Source of the DNA: JAAXVQ01 sp964604705
GTDB lineage: Bacteria; Oederibacteriota; JAAXVQ01
Direction of reading: 5' to 3'
Length of the DNA stretch: 64,000 nucleotides
Assembly (NCBI GenBank): GCA_964604705.1
Contig: CAZSAP010000001.1
Span: forward strand, 1 to 64,000
Part shown: positions 39,828-48,154 of the stretch, piece after piece
Numbering within the stretch: position 1 is the first letter of the stretch
How the letters are laid out: every line of letters begins with the position of its first letter
Notes under the pieces: generated by a model
What the model was told of the DNA's origin: nothing
Database searches by the model: none
Seen by the model: only the letters and a program-made list of their open reading frames with translations
Translations under genes and position numbers: made by a program

Positions 39828-40668
39828 GGTGTGTTCCAGATAGCCTGGGATCTAAAATATCACGTAACCCATCACCCAGAAGATTGTAGCCTAAGACTGT
39901 AATAAAAATTGCCAGTCCGGGAAAAAGAGTTAGCCACCAAGCCTGTGTAATATAATCTTTCCCTGTTGTGAGGATGTTTCCCCAAGAAGGTGTTGGGGGT
40001 TGAACCCCTAGCCCTAAAAAGCTTAAACCGGATTCCAAGAGAATGGCTCCAGCGACCCCGAAGGTAGCAGAAACAAAAACCGGGGCTAAAGCATTGGGCA
40101 GTATATGTTTGAAAATGATTCTGGGACTTTTAGCACCAATGGCATGAGCCGCCAGAATGTAGTCACGAGTTTTAAGGGTAAGGAATTCTGCTCTAACTAA
40201 GCGTGATAGGTCGGTCCAGCTGGTAAGACCAATAATGACCATGATATTGAACAAGTTGGGGCCGATAAACACGACCAACATTAATATAAGGAACAAGGTT
40301 GGAATGCATAAGACAATGTCAACCGTACGCATAATGACCTGATCGACCCATCCACCAAAGTATCCAGCAACAGCACCTAAAATAATGCCAATGAGGAGTG
40401 AAATGGCTACTGCCACCAAACCAACAGAGAGAGAAATTCGTCCGCCATAAAGCATTCGGGTCCAGACATCTCGCCCAAATTCATCGGTTCCGAGCCAATG
40501 TTTGGCAGTTGGAGCCTGTAGTCTGAGCGTAAGGTCTTGTGCATTGGGATCGGCAGGGGTAAAAAAAGGTGCAAATAAGCAAAGCAAAAGCAATCCGAGA
40601 ACCAAGATACTTCCTAGGACAGCGAGGCGTTTTTGTCGGAATTTATGCCAAAAGGAGGATGGTGTCAT
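39820..40668 (-). CDS. oppC: Oligopeptide ABC transporter permease OppC
   Basis: A 282-residue permease with six predicted membrane segments; an N-terminal OppC-type segment (residues 14-35) precedes the core. The EAA loop that contacts the ATPases reads AHAIGAKSPRIIFKHILPNA. GTDEFGRDVWTRMLYGGR is the conserved OppC/DppC block. It overlaps oppB by four bases. Confidence 0.93.
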   Translation of the reverse strand: MTPSSFWHKFRQKRLAVLGSILVLGLLLLCLFAPFFTPADPNAQDLTLRLQAPTAKHWLGTDEFGRDVWTRMLYGGRISLSVGLVAVAISLLIGIILGAVAGYFGGWVDQVIMRTVDIVLCIPTLFLILMLVVFIGPNLFNIMVIIGLTSWTDLSRLVRAEFLTLKTRDYILAAHAIGAKSPRIIFKHILPNALAPVFVSATFGVAGAILLESGLSFLGLGVQPPTPSWGNILTTGKDYITQAWWLTLFPGLAIFITVLGYNLLGDGLRDILDPRLSGTHHD

Positions 40669-41642
40669 AGGCGTATCCTCGGATCGGCCCAGGCATAGAG
40701 TAAATCGGCCAAGAGGTTGCCTAGAAGGGTTAAAACAGCGCCGATGACCGCAATACCCATGATCGTGGGATAATCAAAGGAAAGAGCACTCTCATAGGCC
40801 AAACGCCCCATTCCCGGCCAGGCAAAAATGGTTTCGAAAATAAAACTACCACCGATCAGCCCGGGCAGTGAGAGTCCTAAAATGGTCAAAATGGGCAGCA
40901 TGGCATTGCGCAAGGCATGGACGTAATAGACCCGGTTGGAGGTTAGTCCTTTGGCCAGTGCCGTGCGAATGTAGTCTTGGCGGACGATTTCCAGCATGTT
41001 TCCCCGGGTGTATCTGGAAATGGAGGCCACTCCCCCAAAGGCCGAGATAAATACCGGTAAAATCAAATGGGAAGCATAATCCCAAAGCTTCCCCATGGGA
41101 TCCATAAGGTCATGATTGACAGACCGAAGGCCGGAAATGGGCAGCCAGTTTAACACAACTCCGAAAAACAACATGCAAAGCAAGGCCAGCCAAAAAGTAG
41201 GTATGGAGTAACCTATAAAAGTGGTAATGGTAATGGCGTGGTCGGTTCGAGTATTGGGATGCATGGCGGAAAAAACACCTAAAGGGATGGCCAAAAGAAA
41301 GATGGTTAACATGGACAGGCCGCTGAGCAACAAAGTGGCCGGCAAGCGGTCGGCTATTTTATCCAAAACCGGACGCTGATCCACAAACGACCGGCCGAAA
41401 TCAAGTCGGGCCAGCCTACCGACCCACTGGGCGTACTGGACAGGCCAAGGACGGTCAAGCCCATAGAGTTCACGCAGTCGGGCAATAGAATCCGGAGACA
41501 CCGTGGGATTCATCTCCATCTGAACCGCGGAAAATCCCCCGGGGGTAAGGTGAACAATGCCGAACGTAATTAAGGTAATGCCGAAAAGGATGGGTATGGA
41601 AAGCAACAATCGCCTGAGGACGAAGTGGATCATAGTGGCCAA
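40665..41642 (-). CDS. oppB: Oligopeptide ABC transporter permease OppB
   Basis: A 325-residue permease. The N-terminus FVLRRLLLSIPILFGITLITF is typical of OppB/DppB, and the EAA loop is IRTALAKGLTSNRVYYVHALRNA. It begins 46 bases after the FAH-family gene, still on the same strand, so it belongs to the same operon as the binding protein at 42455-44095. The substrate class (oligopeptide, dipeptide or nickel) cannot be told from the permease. Confidence 0.92.
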   Translation of the reverse strand: MATMIHFVLRRLLLSIPILFGITLITFGIVHLTPGGFSAVQMEMNPTVSPDSIARLRELYGLDRPWPVQYAQWVGRLARLDFGRSFVDQRPVLDKIADRLPATLLLSGLSMLTIFLLAIPLGVFSAMHPNTRTDHAITITTFIGYSIPTFWLALLCMLFFGVVLNWLPISGLRSVNHDLMDPMGKLWDYASHLILPVFISAFGGVASISRYTRGNMLEIVRQDYIRTALAKGLTSNRVYYVHALRNAMLPILTILGLSLPGLIGGSFIFETIFAWPGMGRLAYESALSFDYPTIMGIAVIGAVLTLLGNLLADLLYAWADPRIRL

Positions 41643-41688
41643 AGTATAGCGTATTTTTGCCTGAAAGACAACGATACGATCATAGGGT

Positions 41689-42453
41689 CTAGCGGACTAG
41701 TGTATTTTCCAATACACCTATTTGATTCGATACTATTTGAACCCGATCTCCTACCTTTAAAGGCCCGATTCCAGGAGGCGTGCCGGTGATAATGACATCC
41801 CCGGGCAGCAAAGTCATGACATGAGAAATAAAGCTGACTATTTCCGACAAAGAAAAGATCAAATCTGTAAGTTTTCCGACTTGAACGCAGGTGCCGTTGA
41901 CCAGGGTTTTAAATTCGAAGGTGTCGGTTGGAGGTTCGGTAACGAGAACCGGCCCCAACGGACAGAACCCATCAAATCCCTTGGCTCGGGTCCATTGTCC
42001 GTCGATTTTTTGCAGATCGCGGGCCGTGATATCGTTGGCCAGAGTGAATCCTAAAACATGCGACATTGCATCCGAGACACTTATTTGTTTAGCGGTTCTG
42101 CCCATAACCATGGCCAGTTCCCCTTCGAAATCGACACGTTCTGAAGCCGGCGGCCAATGAATGACTTGACCGGGGTTGGCCAAAGCTGTAGGTGGCTTAA
42201 GAAACAACAAAGGAACACTTGGTAGTTCCATTCCCATTTCCAAAGCATGGCTGCGGTAGTTAAGACCGACGGCAACAATTTTGGAGGGGACGACCGGAGC
42301 TAAAAGCTGAGCATCGTTCATGTGAATCAAGGTTTGGGTGGAATCCCAGGTTTCGTAAGGCGGTGCGGTGATGAGCCGGAAATGGGTTCCTTCTTGAATC
42401 GCAAAATGAGCCTGGTCTTGCCATTGCACCCGGGCAAAGATTTGGGCAGCCAT
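41689..42453 (-). CDS. Fumarylacetoacetate hydrolase-family protein
   Basis: A protein of about 254 residues of the FAH family, which includes acylpyruvate hydrolases and 2-hydroxyhepta-2,4-diene-1,7-dioate isomerases. The fold's start VAVGLNYRSHALEMG and metal-binding region DFEGELAMVMGRTAK, GFTLANDITARDLQ, and GDVIITGTPPGIGP are all present. ATG 42453 lies one base past the stop of the peptide-binding protein. It sits in the middle of an ABC-transporter operon, an unusual place. The substrate is unknown; oxaloacetate or acylpyruvate are candidates for family members. Confidence 0.88.
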   Translation of the reverse strand: MAAQIFARVQWQDQAHFAIQEGTHFRLITAPPYETWDSTQTLIHMNDAQLLAPVVPSKIVAVGLNYRSHALEMGMELPSVPLLFLKPPTALANPGQVIHWPPASERVDFEGELAMVMGRTAKQISVSDAMSHVLGFTLANDITARDLQKIDGQWTRAKGFDGFCPLGPVLVTEPPTDTFEFKTLVNGTCVQVGKLTDLIFSLSEIVSFISHVMTLLPGDVIITGTPPGIGPLKVGDRVQIVSNQIGVLENTLVR

Positions 42454-42454
42454 G

Positions 42455-44095
42455 TTATTGAGTTTGCTCCGGATATTTTTGAAATTCTTTTGGCACATAC
42501 CATTTGATGAAGTTGTAGCCGATTCCGGCTTTTTCAGGTTTTATGTTCAGGACCCGACGGTGCATGGCGACCAAGCTGTCAGGCACATAGAGAAAGACAT
42601 AGGGCAAATCAGCGGAAATAAGCTGATGAACCTGGCGATAGATTTCAATGCGTTTTTTGGAGTCGAATGTCTTTCGCCCTTCAAGTAAGAGACGGTCGAC
42701 ATCGGGGTTGGCATAGGAAACCACGTTGAACTCAAATTCACCGGTTTTGGAAGAGTGCCAAATATCATAGAGGTCGGGGTCGACCGCCAAGGACCAGCCC
42801 ATGATAAGCGCTTCAAACTTGCGCTTGTTGATGAATTCTGAGAGCAACGATGTCCAAGCAATGATGCGGATCTGCACATCCATGCCAATGGTTTTTAATT
42901 GCGATTGTATGATGGTCGCGGTTTGCTCACGGTTGAGGTTTCCCTGATTGGTTAAAATGGTGAAGGTGAAAGGTTTGCCATCTTTCATGAGTTTGCCTTC
43001 GGCGGAGTATGTAAAGCCAGCCTCTCTGAGCAACTGTTTGGCGGCTTCTGGATCGTAAGGCAAAGCCTTGGCTTCGGCCGGATAGGCCCATGAGGTTGGC
43101 GTATAAGGGCCGGTACCAATGGTCCCGAGTCCTTCCAAGACGCTGTCCACCAAAGCTTGGCGATTAATGGCCAGGGCAATGGCCTTGCGCACCCGCACAT
43201 CCTTGAAAATCGGATTTTTAAGATTAAATCCCAAGTACGTATATTGCGGGGCGGAATAGCGGTATTTGTTAAAGCGGTTTTGAAATGCCTTCTGGCTGCC
43301 CTCGCGGTTGAATTGGTTAGGGGTCATGGTCATGGTGTCCAATGCCCCGTTTTGCATTTCGAGAAATTGTACGGACATATCGGGAATGACACGGTAGACC
43401 AAGCGTTGTATGCAGGGACGGCCTTCAAAATAGTTGGGATTGGCCTCCAGCGTGACAGCTTCGGTACGTTTCCAGGTTTTAAAGATGTAGGGTCCGCTGC
43501 CAATGGGATGCTGGTTAAAATCATCGGCGGTGTTGATGTCCTTCCCCGCCAGCAAGTGTTTGGGAAGGATCGCCATACCGGCCAAACTTTGCAGCGCCGG
43601 AGCAAAGGGCTCTGTGTACCAAACCCGGAAAGTATAATCGTCCAAGGCCTGGTATTTCGCAATGGAGGTGTAGTTGCTCCGGTAAGCGGTTTTTACGTTG
43701 GGGTTTAAGTACGTCGAGAGTGAGAAATGCACGTCTTGGGCCGTGAGTGGTTGGCCATCGTGAAAGGCAATGTTCTTACGCAGATGAAACGTGATGGTTT
43801 TGCCGTCCGGTGAAACCTCCCAGCGCTCGGCCAATTCCCCTTCCAAGTTTAAATCTTTGTCGTAACGCAAAAGCCCATTAAATACCAGACCGGTTATTTC
43901 GTGGGACGCTGAATCGGAGGCTAAGACGGGGTTTAAGATCGCAGGATCGGCAATGGTGCCCTGCACCAAGGTGTCCCCGTAGGCACTTGGATAGGTCTTG
44001 GCTGGATCCGGTACGGAGTCTTGTGCTGTTTTTCGGGCACAAGCCAAGGGCAAGAGCAAGCAGGCGAAAAGCGCGAGAGCAGTGATTCGTTTCAT
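42455..44095 (-). CDS. oppA: Peptide ABC transporter substrate-binding lipoprotein
   Basis: A protein of about 546 residues of the SBP_bac_5 family. The signal MKRITALALFACLLLPLAC ends in a lipobox (PLAC), so Cys19 is lipidated. The family block LAERWEVSPDGKTITFHLRKNIAFHDGQPLTAQDV is near residue 75. ATG 44095 has AAGGAG five bases before. It is the first gene of the oligopeptide import operon after coaD, with the FAH-family gene, oppB, oppC, oppD and oppF downstream. The class fits peptides, but the ligand is not certain. Confidence 0.92.
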   Translation of the reverse strand: MKRITALALFACLLLPLACARKTAQDSVPDPAKTYPSAYGDTLVQGTIADPAILNPVLASDSASHEITGLVFNGLLRYDKDLNLEGELAERWEVSPDGKTITFHLRKNIAFHDGQPLTAQDVHFSLSTYLNPNVKTAYRSNYTSIAKYQALDDYTFRVWYTEPFAPALQSLAGMAILPKHLLAGKDINTADDFNQHPIGSGPYIFKTWKRTEAVTLEANPNYFEGRPCIQRLVYRVIPDMSVQFLEMQNGALDTMTMTPNQFNREGSQKAFQNRFNKYRYSAPQYTYLGFNLKNPIFKDVRVRKAIALAINRQALVDSVLEGLGTIGTGPYTPTSWAYPAEAKALPYDPEAAKQLLREAGFTYSAEGKLMKDGKPFTFTILTNQGNLNREQTATIIQSQLKTIGMDVQIRIIAWTSLLSEFINKRKFEALIMGWSLAVDPDLYDIWHSSKTGEFEFNVVSYANPDVDRLLLEGRKTFDSKKRIEIYRQVHQLISADLPYVFLYVPDSLVAMHRRVLNIKPEKAGIGYNFIKWYVPKEFQKYPEQTQ

Positions 44096-44131
44096 AGGAC
44101 TCCTTAGAATGGATGCCACACAAGCCAGTAC

Positions 44132-44620
44132 CTAAGCTTTTTTAAGAAACTTTTCGATTAATTTTGGACGAATTTCGTCTGGGACAAAAGCCGAAACATC
44201 CCCACCAAACGCCGCTACTTGTTTGACCAAAGAAGAACTGATGTAGGTGTATTTTTCATCGGGCATCATGTAGACGATCTCAAACTCAGGATACAGTTTG
44301 CGGTTCATTTGGGCCAGCTGGAATTCATATTCAAAGTCGGAAATGGCGCGTAAACCACGGAGTGCAACGTGAGCATGTCGTGAGCGCATGTAGTCCACCA
44401 GGAGTCCGCTAAACGATTCCACTTCCACTTTAGGCAAATGCTTTGTTACTTGTTTGATCATGTCCACGCGCTCTTGGATGCTGAACAGCGGTGACTTGGG
44501 CAGACTGTCGGCTACGGCCACAATGACTTGCGCAAAAATATCGCAGGAACGTAGGATGAGATCCAAATGACCTGTCGTAAGCGGGTCAAACGTACCGGGA
44601 TAAATCGCAACGGTTTTCAT
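44132..44620 (-). CDS. coaD: Phosphopantetheine adenylyltransferase
   Basis: A 162-residue nucleotidyltransferase catalysing the fourth step of coenzyme A synthesis, ATP plus 4'-phosphopantetheine to dephospho-CoA. The opening AIYPGTFDPLTTGHLDLILR holds the HxGH-like TGHLD motif, and LRGLRAISDFEYEFQLAQMNR and TYISSSLVKQVAAFGGDVS are the other family blocks. Full length. It stands between comF and the peptide transporter on the same strand. Confidence 0.96.
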   Translation of the reverse strand: MKTVAIYPGTFDPLTTGHLDLILRSCDIFAQVIVAVADSLPKSPLFSIQERVDMIKQVTKHLPKVEVESFSGLLVDYMRSRHAHVALRGLRAISDFEYEFQLAQMNRKLYPEFEIVYMMPDEKYTYISSSLVKQVAAFGGDVSAFVPDEIRPKLIEKFLKKA

Positions 44621-44697
44621 AGTAAGCTACCTCGGATACCAAAGATACTTGGAGAATGCCGATATTATAAAGGAAACATCGCTCCTCCACAAGCAGA

Positions 44698-45429
44698 CTA
44701 TTCGCTCCAACCCTGTGCCAGTACTCCAATATAGACATGGGTCGCACCGGCAGCCAACAAGGCGCGAGCGCCCTCTTGTACCGTGGCACCGGTTGTGAGA
44801 ACATCGTCAATCAACATGATTGAGGTGAAAGGAAGCTGTCTGTGCAGGTGGAGTTTATTCTGCATATTGCGTAAGCGCTCTTTGCGCTTAAGTCCACGTT
44901 GTGGTACTACTTGTTGTGAGAAACCAAGACAAGGATAGAACGGTTTGTCCCCCAGTTGCGCCAAACAACGGGTAAGGCGGAAGGTCGGATGCAGTTCTTG
45001 AATGTGCCGGCCGGGAATGGGAACCAAAGCCTGGATTTGGTTCCAAGGCAAATGCCCTTGCGCCTGACGTAAAAGCAGGTGGGCCATTTGCCAGGTAAGA
45101 TCCCCTTGATGCTCCAGTTTGAATTTTAAGATGGCTTCACGCCACGTGTTTCGGTAAGGGGCGACTGAAATAGCTTTGCAAAATAAGTGTTTTTGGGTTC
45201 GGCAGAATCGGCATGAAAAAACCGGCTGCTTTTTCAAGCTCGGGATATCGGGCAGTGTTCGGCCGCATCCATGACAGTGGGGTTGGGGTTTCTGTGTGGG
45301 TCGGCAGTCCGTACACAGAAACGCGCGTGCATGCTTGTGTTGGGATTTTTGACACACCGGACACTCGGCGGGTGCGATCAGGTTGAGCAGATGCCAATAC
45401 AAGCGTAGGGGTAAAGGGGTAATACGCAA
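44698..45429 (-). CDS. comF: ComF-family phosphoribosyltransferase-like protein
   Basis: A 243-residue protein. The N-terminal half has paired cysteines (CPVCQKS, CTDC, CHGCGR, CRFC) likely to bind zinc, and the C-terminal half has a PRPP-binding loop VMLIDDVLTTGATVQEG-like (MLIDDVLTTGATVQ). ComF members take part in natural transformation in some species. The start is a TTG at 45429 whose Shine-Dalgarno GGAGG (45442-45438) lies inside a stable inverted repeat. No other competence genes are visible. Confidence 0.88.
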   Translation of the reverse strand: MRITPLPLRLYWHLLNLIAPAECPVCQKSQHKHARAFLCTDCRPTQKPQPHCHGCGRTLPDIPSLKKQPVFSCRFCRTQKHLFCKAISVAPYRNTWREAILKFKLEHQGDLTWQMAHLLLRQAQGHLPWNQIQALVPIPGRHIQELHPTFRLTRCLAQLGDKPFYPCLGFSQQVVPQRGLKRKERLRNMQNKLHLHRQLPFTSIMLIDDVLTTGATVQEGARALLAAGATHVYIGVLAQGWSE

Positions 45430-45430
45430 A

Positions 45431-45463
45431 GTGGAAACCTCCGGATCGATTAGAGGTTTCCAC
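45431..45463 (-). promoter_or_regulatory. Inverted repeat covering the comF ribosome binding site
   Basis: GTGGAAACCTC (45431-45441) and GAGGTTTCCAC (45453-45463) form a perfect 11-bp stem between the FN3/FlgD gene and comF. The minus-strand GGAGG in it is the Shine-Dalgarno site for the comF TTG. There is no clear T-run, so it may be a weak terminator of the surface-protein operon that also limits comF translation. Confidence 0.55.
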
Positions 45464-45498
45464 CTTAAAAAAGTTGCGTGAATCTAAAAGGAATGAAA

Positions 45499-48135
45499 CT
45501 ATTTAATAACGGCAATCTTGCGTGTTTGGTGATAGCGGGATTGCCCTTCGGTGTGAATCATATACACCCCGCTGGCGACGGTTTCACCCCGAGTGTTTTT
45601 ACCATCCCATTGCGTATAGAGAATAAAGGGGAAATCCGGTGTATAGGAGCTTCCTACCTCATCATCCCAAAGTGTCCGGATGTGCTCCCCTGCCAGATTG
45701 TAGATCTTTAGCCAGGCTCGACCGGGTTGGACTTGCATAAGCTGAATGGGGACCACTTCCCCTTTGGCTGGATTGAAAGCATTGCGCAGGACATCCAACC
45801 GGTTATTGGGATACTCCACATCCACTCGGGCCAAAGCATAGGCCGGCCCCTCATGGTAGAGCGCATAAGTACTGTCGAAATCCATAGGATGCAGTCGGTA
45901 AAGGTATACGGCTCCGTAGTTGATGTCCGTATCGACAAAACGTGTCGCTGTGGCTTGTGGAATCGAGACCGGAGTGACACCCAAGTAGGTGAAGGTTCCG
46001 CCGCCATCCGTGCTGCGATAGAGGTTGTACCCGACAATGGGATAGTCCCCTGGAAGTGCGGAGTCCCATTGGAGTTTAATCTCACGCCGCTCATGCGAGG
46101 TGTGAAGTGTGCTGTCGTCAGGCAAGGCTGCGGGTTTGTAGGGAATGGCCCAGAATTCAGCTGAACGCGTGCTCTCGCCGGCATCGTTGACACAGGTCAT
46201 GGTGTAGAAATAGCGTGAAGTGTTGGTCAAGCTGTTGGCGTCAGTGATAAAGCTATCTTTGGATGGGATGCCTGAAAGAATTGGTAAACTGTATGTTCCG
46301 GCGGTTGTGGAACGATAAATGTTGTAGGTGGTTATACTGGTAACAGAAGCGATTTTGCGCCAAAGAATTTGGACCTGCCTATCCCCTGCGGTCAATTTGA
46401 ATGTATCCGGGGGGGTTGGTGGGACCAGTATCGTAGCCGTGAGCGTAGGCGCCAGGGCGTCGGGTATGGTCTGTCCGATTGAATTCTGGGCATTCAGACG
46501 GTAATAGTAAGTCCCGGAAACAAAGGGGCGGTCTAGGCACGCAGTTTGAGCCGTGGTGGTGAGTAAAACCGGATTGGAGAAAGAACTGTTGGTCCGATAC
46601 ACCTGATAAGCGGTTACTCCGCTGGGGGCGGCTCCTTCGTTCCACGTGATTAAGATCGTGTTGCTTTTTACGGTGGCCAGAGCCGAAATTGGTGCGGCCA
46701 TGGGGGCGGCAGTTAGGGTTAGGGACGCCGGGCTCTCCCCATTGGCGTTAATGGCCGTCAGGAAAAAGCGGTAGCTTTGTCCGTTGGTTAAGGCATTGAT
46801 GGCTGTAATGGTCGTGGAAATTGGCAAATCCACGCTGGTGAAAGGACCGTCCAAAGCATACAACCGATACGCAGTTAGGTTATCCAACGCGGAATTCAAG
46901 GTCCAGGAAAAAATTAAGCTCTGACTAAGGCCGAGCGAGACTGCGAATTTTTGGGGTGGCGAGGGCAACGTTCCCGTGGGGGCCGCTGTGACGGTTAGAA
47001 CTTGCGGACTCTCGCCCGTGGCATTGACCGCACGGATGCTGTAAAAATTTGTATCCGATGTGGTGTACAGATACGAGGTTTGCGTTGCTGGGACCGTACT
47101 CAACAAGGTGGTGGGGTTGGCTGCTGCATCGCCGTAAATTTTATAATTGAGTATGCCCGCCGCTGTGGGGACCGCAGCCCAATTCAACTGCACGTAGCCA
47201 TTACCGGCTAGAATCGCAGGCGATTGGACCGTAGGTGGCAGCATCGCAGTGGTCGTGGAAATGGGGGTTCCCAGACTGCCGTTAAGAATGGGGGCGACTG
47301 AGACAAAATACACTTCCCCGTTGTTGGGGACCGCAAAAGCAGTATAGGAATTGGGCGTGTATTGAACAGTCAAACTGTTGTCGGAAGCCCGCAGCAAGTT
47401 GACTTGGAAACCATCGGTGGTTGCTGTCAGATCCTGCCACTCCAAATAAAGTTGGCCGTCCGAATGATAGGGTGTGATGTAGTTGGGTGTAAGGGTTGAC
47501 AAAAGCGGCGCCGTGGATACCAGCAAGGACGCAGACGCCGCCCCTGTGTTGCCCCATTGATCCACGGCCGTAACCTGGTAGTAATACGAACCAAACGCAT
47601 TGAGCGTATTAATGCTGGTGTCAACCCACGAGGTGGTAGAAGAAAACGTCGTGAGCGTTTGGGTCGTTCCGCTCAATGCTCGGTAAACGGTGTAGCCGGC
47701 AATGGGGGCCGATTGCGGCACGACCGGGTTCCATTGCAGTTGAATGAGCGGTAAGGGTGTTGTAATGGCTGTGGCTGTAACCCCGGTCGGTGCTTGGGGT
47801 AAGACCGCTGGAATGACGGGCATATCTGCCGTGCGTACGCCCTCGCCACTCGCGTTTTTCGCCGATACCGAAAACGTATAGGTTGTTCCGTTCACCAAAG
47901 AACGGGCAAGATACGAAGTGCTGGGGGCGGTCACATCCGCCACAGGGGTGAGGTTTTGATAAATGATGTAGCTTGTGGGAGTGCCCAACGGTGCGGTCCA
48001 GAGCAACACGGCATTGGCATTTCCTGCGGAAACGGAAAATTGGGTGGGGGTGCCAGGTACCGCGGCCCATAGCGTTGACCCGAAACCGAGCATCACCAGT
48101 GTCAGTATCCAGCCTAGTTTTCTTAGATCCAGCAT
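45499..48135 (-). CDS. Secreted FN3-repeat protein with FlgD-Ig/sorting-like C-terminus
   Basis: An 878-residue protein with a signal peptide (residues about 8-24). The body is a string of about seven or eight fibronectin type III-like units, each with the VxLxWTAP and YYYxVTAVxxxG patterns. The last 90 residues hold FNPAKGEV, KIYNLAGEHIRTLW, TQWDGKNTRGETVASGVYMI and finish TRKIAVIK. This is the FlgD-Ig-like domain, which also resembles the type A C-terminal sorting domain of type IX secretion cargo. It is 19 bases downstream of the SprA-like gene. Probably surface-exposed or secreted. Confidence 0.85.
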   Translation of the reverse strand: MLDLRKLGWILTLVMLGFGSTLWAAVPGTPTQFSVSAGNANAVLLWTAPLGTPTSYIIYQNLTPVADVTAPSTSYLARSLVNGTTYTFSVSAKNASGEGVRTADMPVIPAVLPQAPTGVTATAITTPLPLIQLQWNPVVPQSAPIAGYTVYRALSGTTQTLTTFSSTTSWVDTSINTLNAFGSYYYQVTAVDQWGNTGAASASLLVSTAPLLSTLTPNYITPYHSDGQLYLEWQDLTATTDGFQVNLLRASDNSLTVQYTPNSYTAFAVPNNGEVYFVSVAPILNGSLGTPISTTTAMLPPTVQSPAILAGNGYVQLNWAAVPTAAGILNYKIYGDAAANPTTLLSTVPATQTSYLYTTSDTNFYSIRAVNATGESPQVLTVTAAPTGTLPSPPQKFAVSLGLSQSLIFSWTLNSALDNLTAYRLYALDGPFTSVDLPISTTITAINALTNGQSYRFFLTAINANGESPASLTLTAAPMAAPISALATVKSNTILITWNEGAAPSGVTAYQVYRTNSSFSNPVLLTTTAQTACLDRPFVSGTYYYRLNAQNSIGQTIPDALAPTLTATILVPPTPPDTFKLTAGDRQVQILWRKIASVTSITTYNIYRSTTAGTYSLPILSGIPSKDSFITDANSLTNTSRYFYTMTCVNDAGESTRSAEFWAIPYKPAALPDDSTLHTSHERREIKLQWDSALPGDYPIVGYNLYRSTDGGGTFTYLGVTPVSIPQATATRFVDTDINYGAVYLYRLHPMDFDSTYALYHEGPAYALARVDVEYPNNRLDVLRNAFNPAKGEVVPIQLMQVQPGRAWLKIYNLAGEHIRTLWDDEVGSSYTPDFPFILYTQWDGKNTRGETVASGVYMIHTEGQSRYHQTRKIAVIK

Positions 48136-48154
48136 AGCGGTTTTCCCTATTCTT

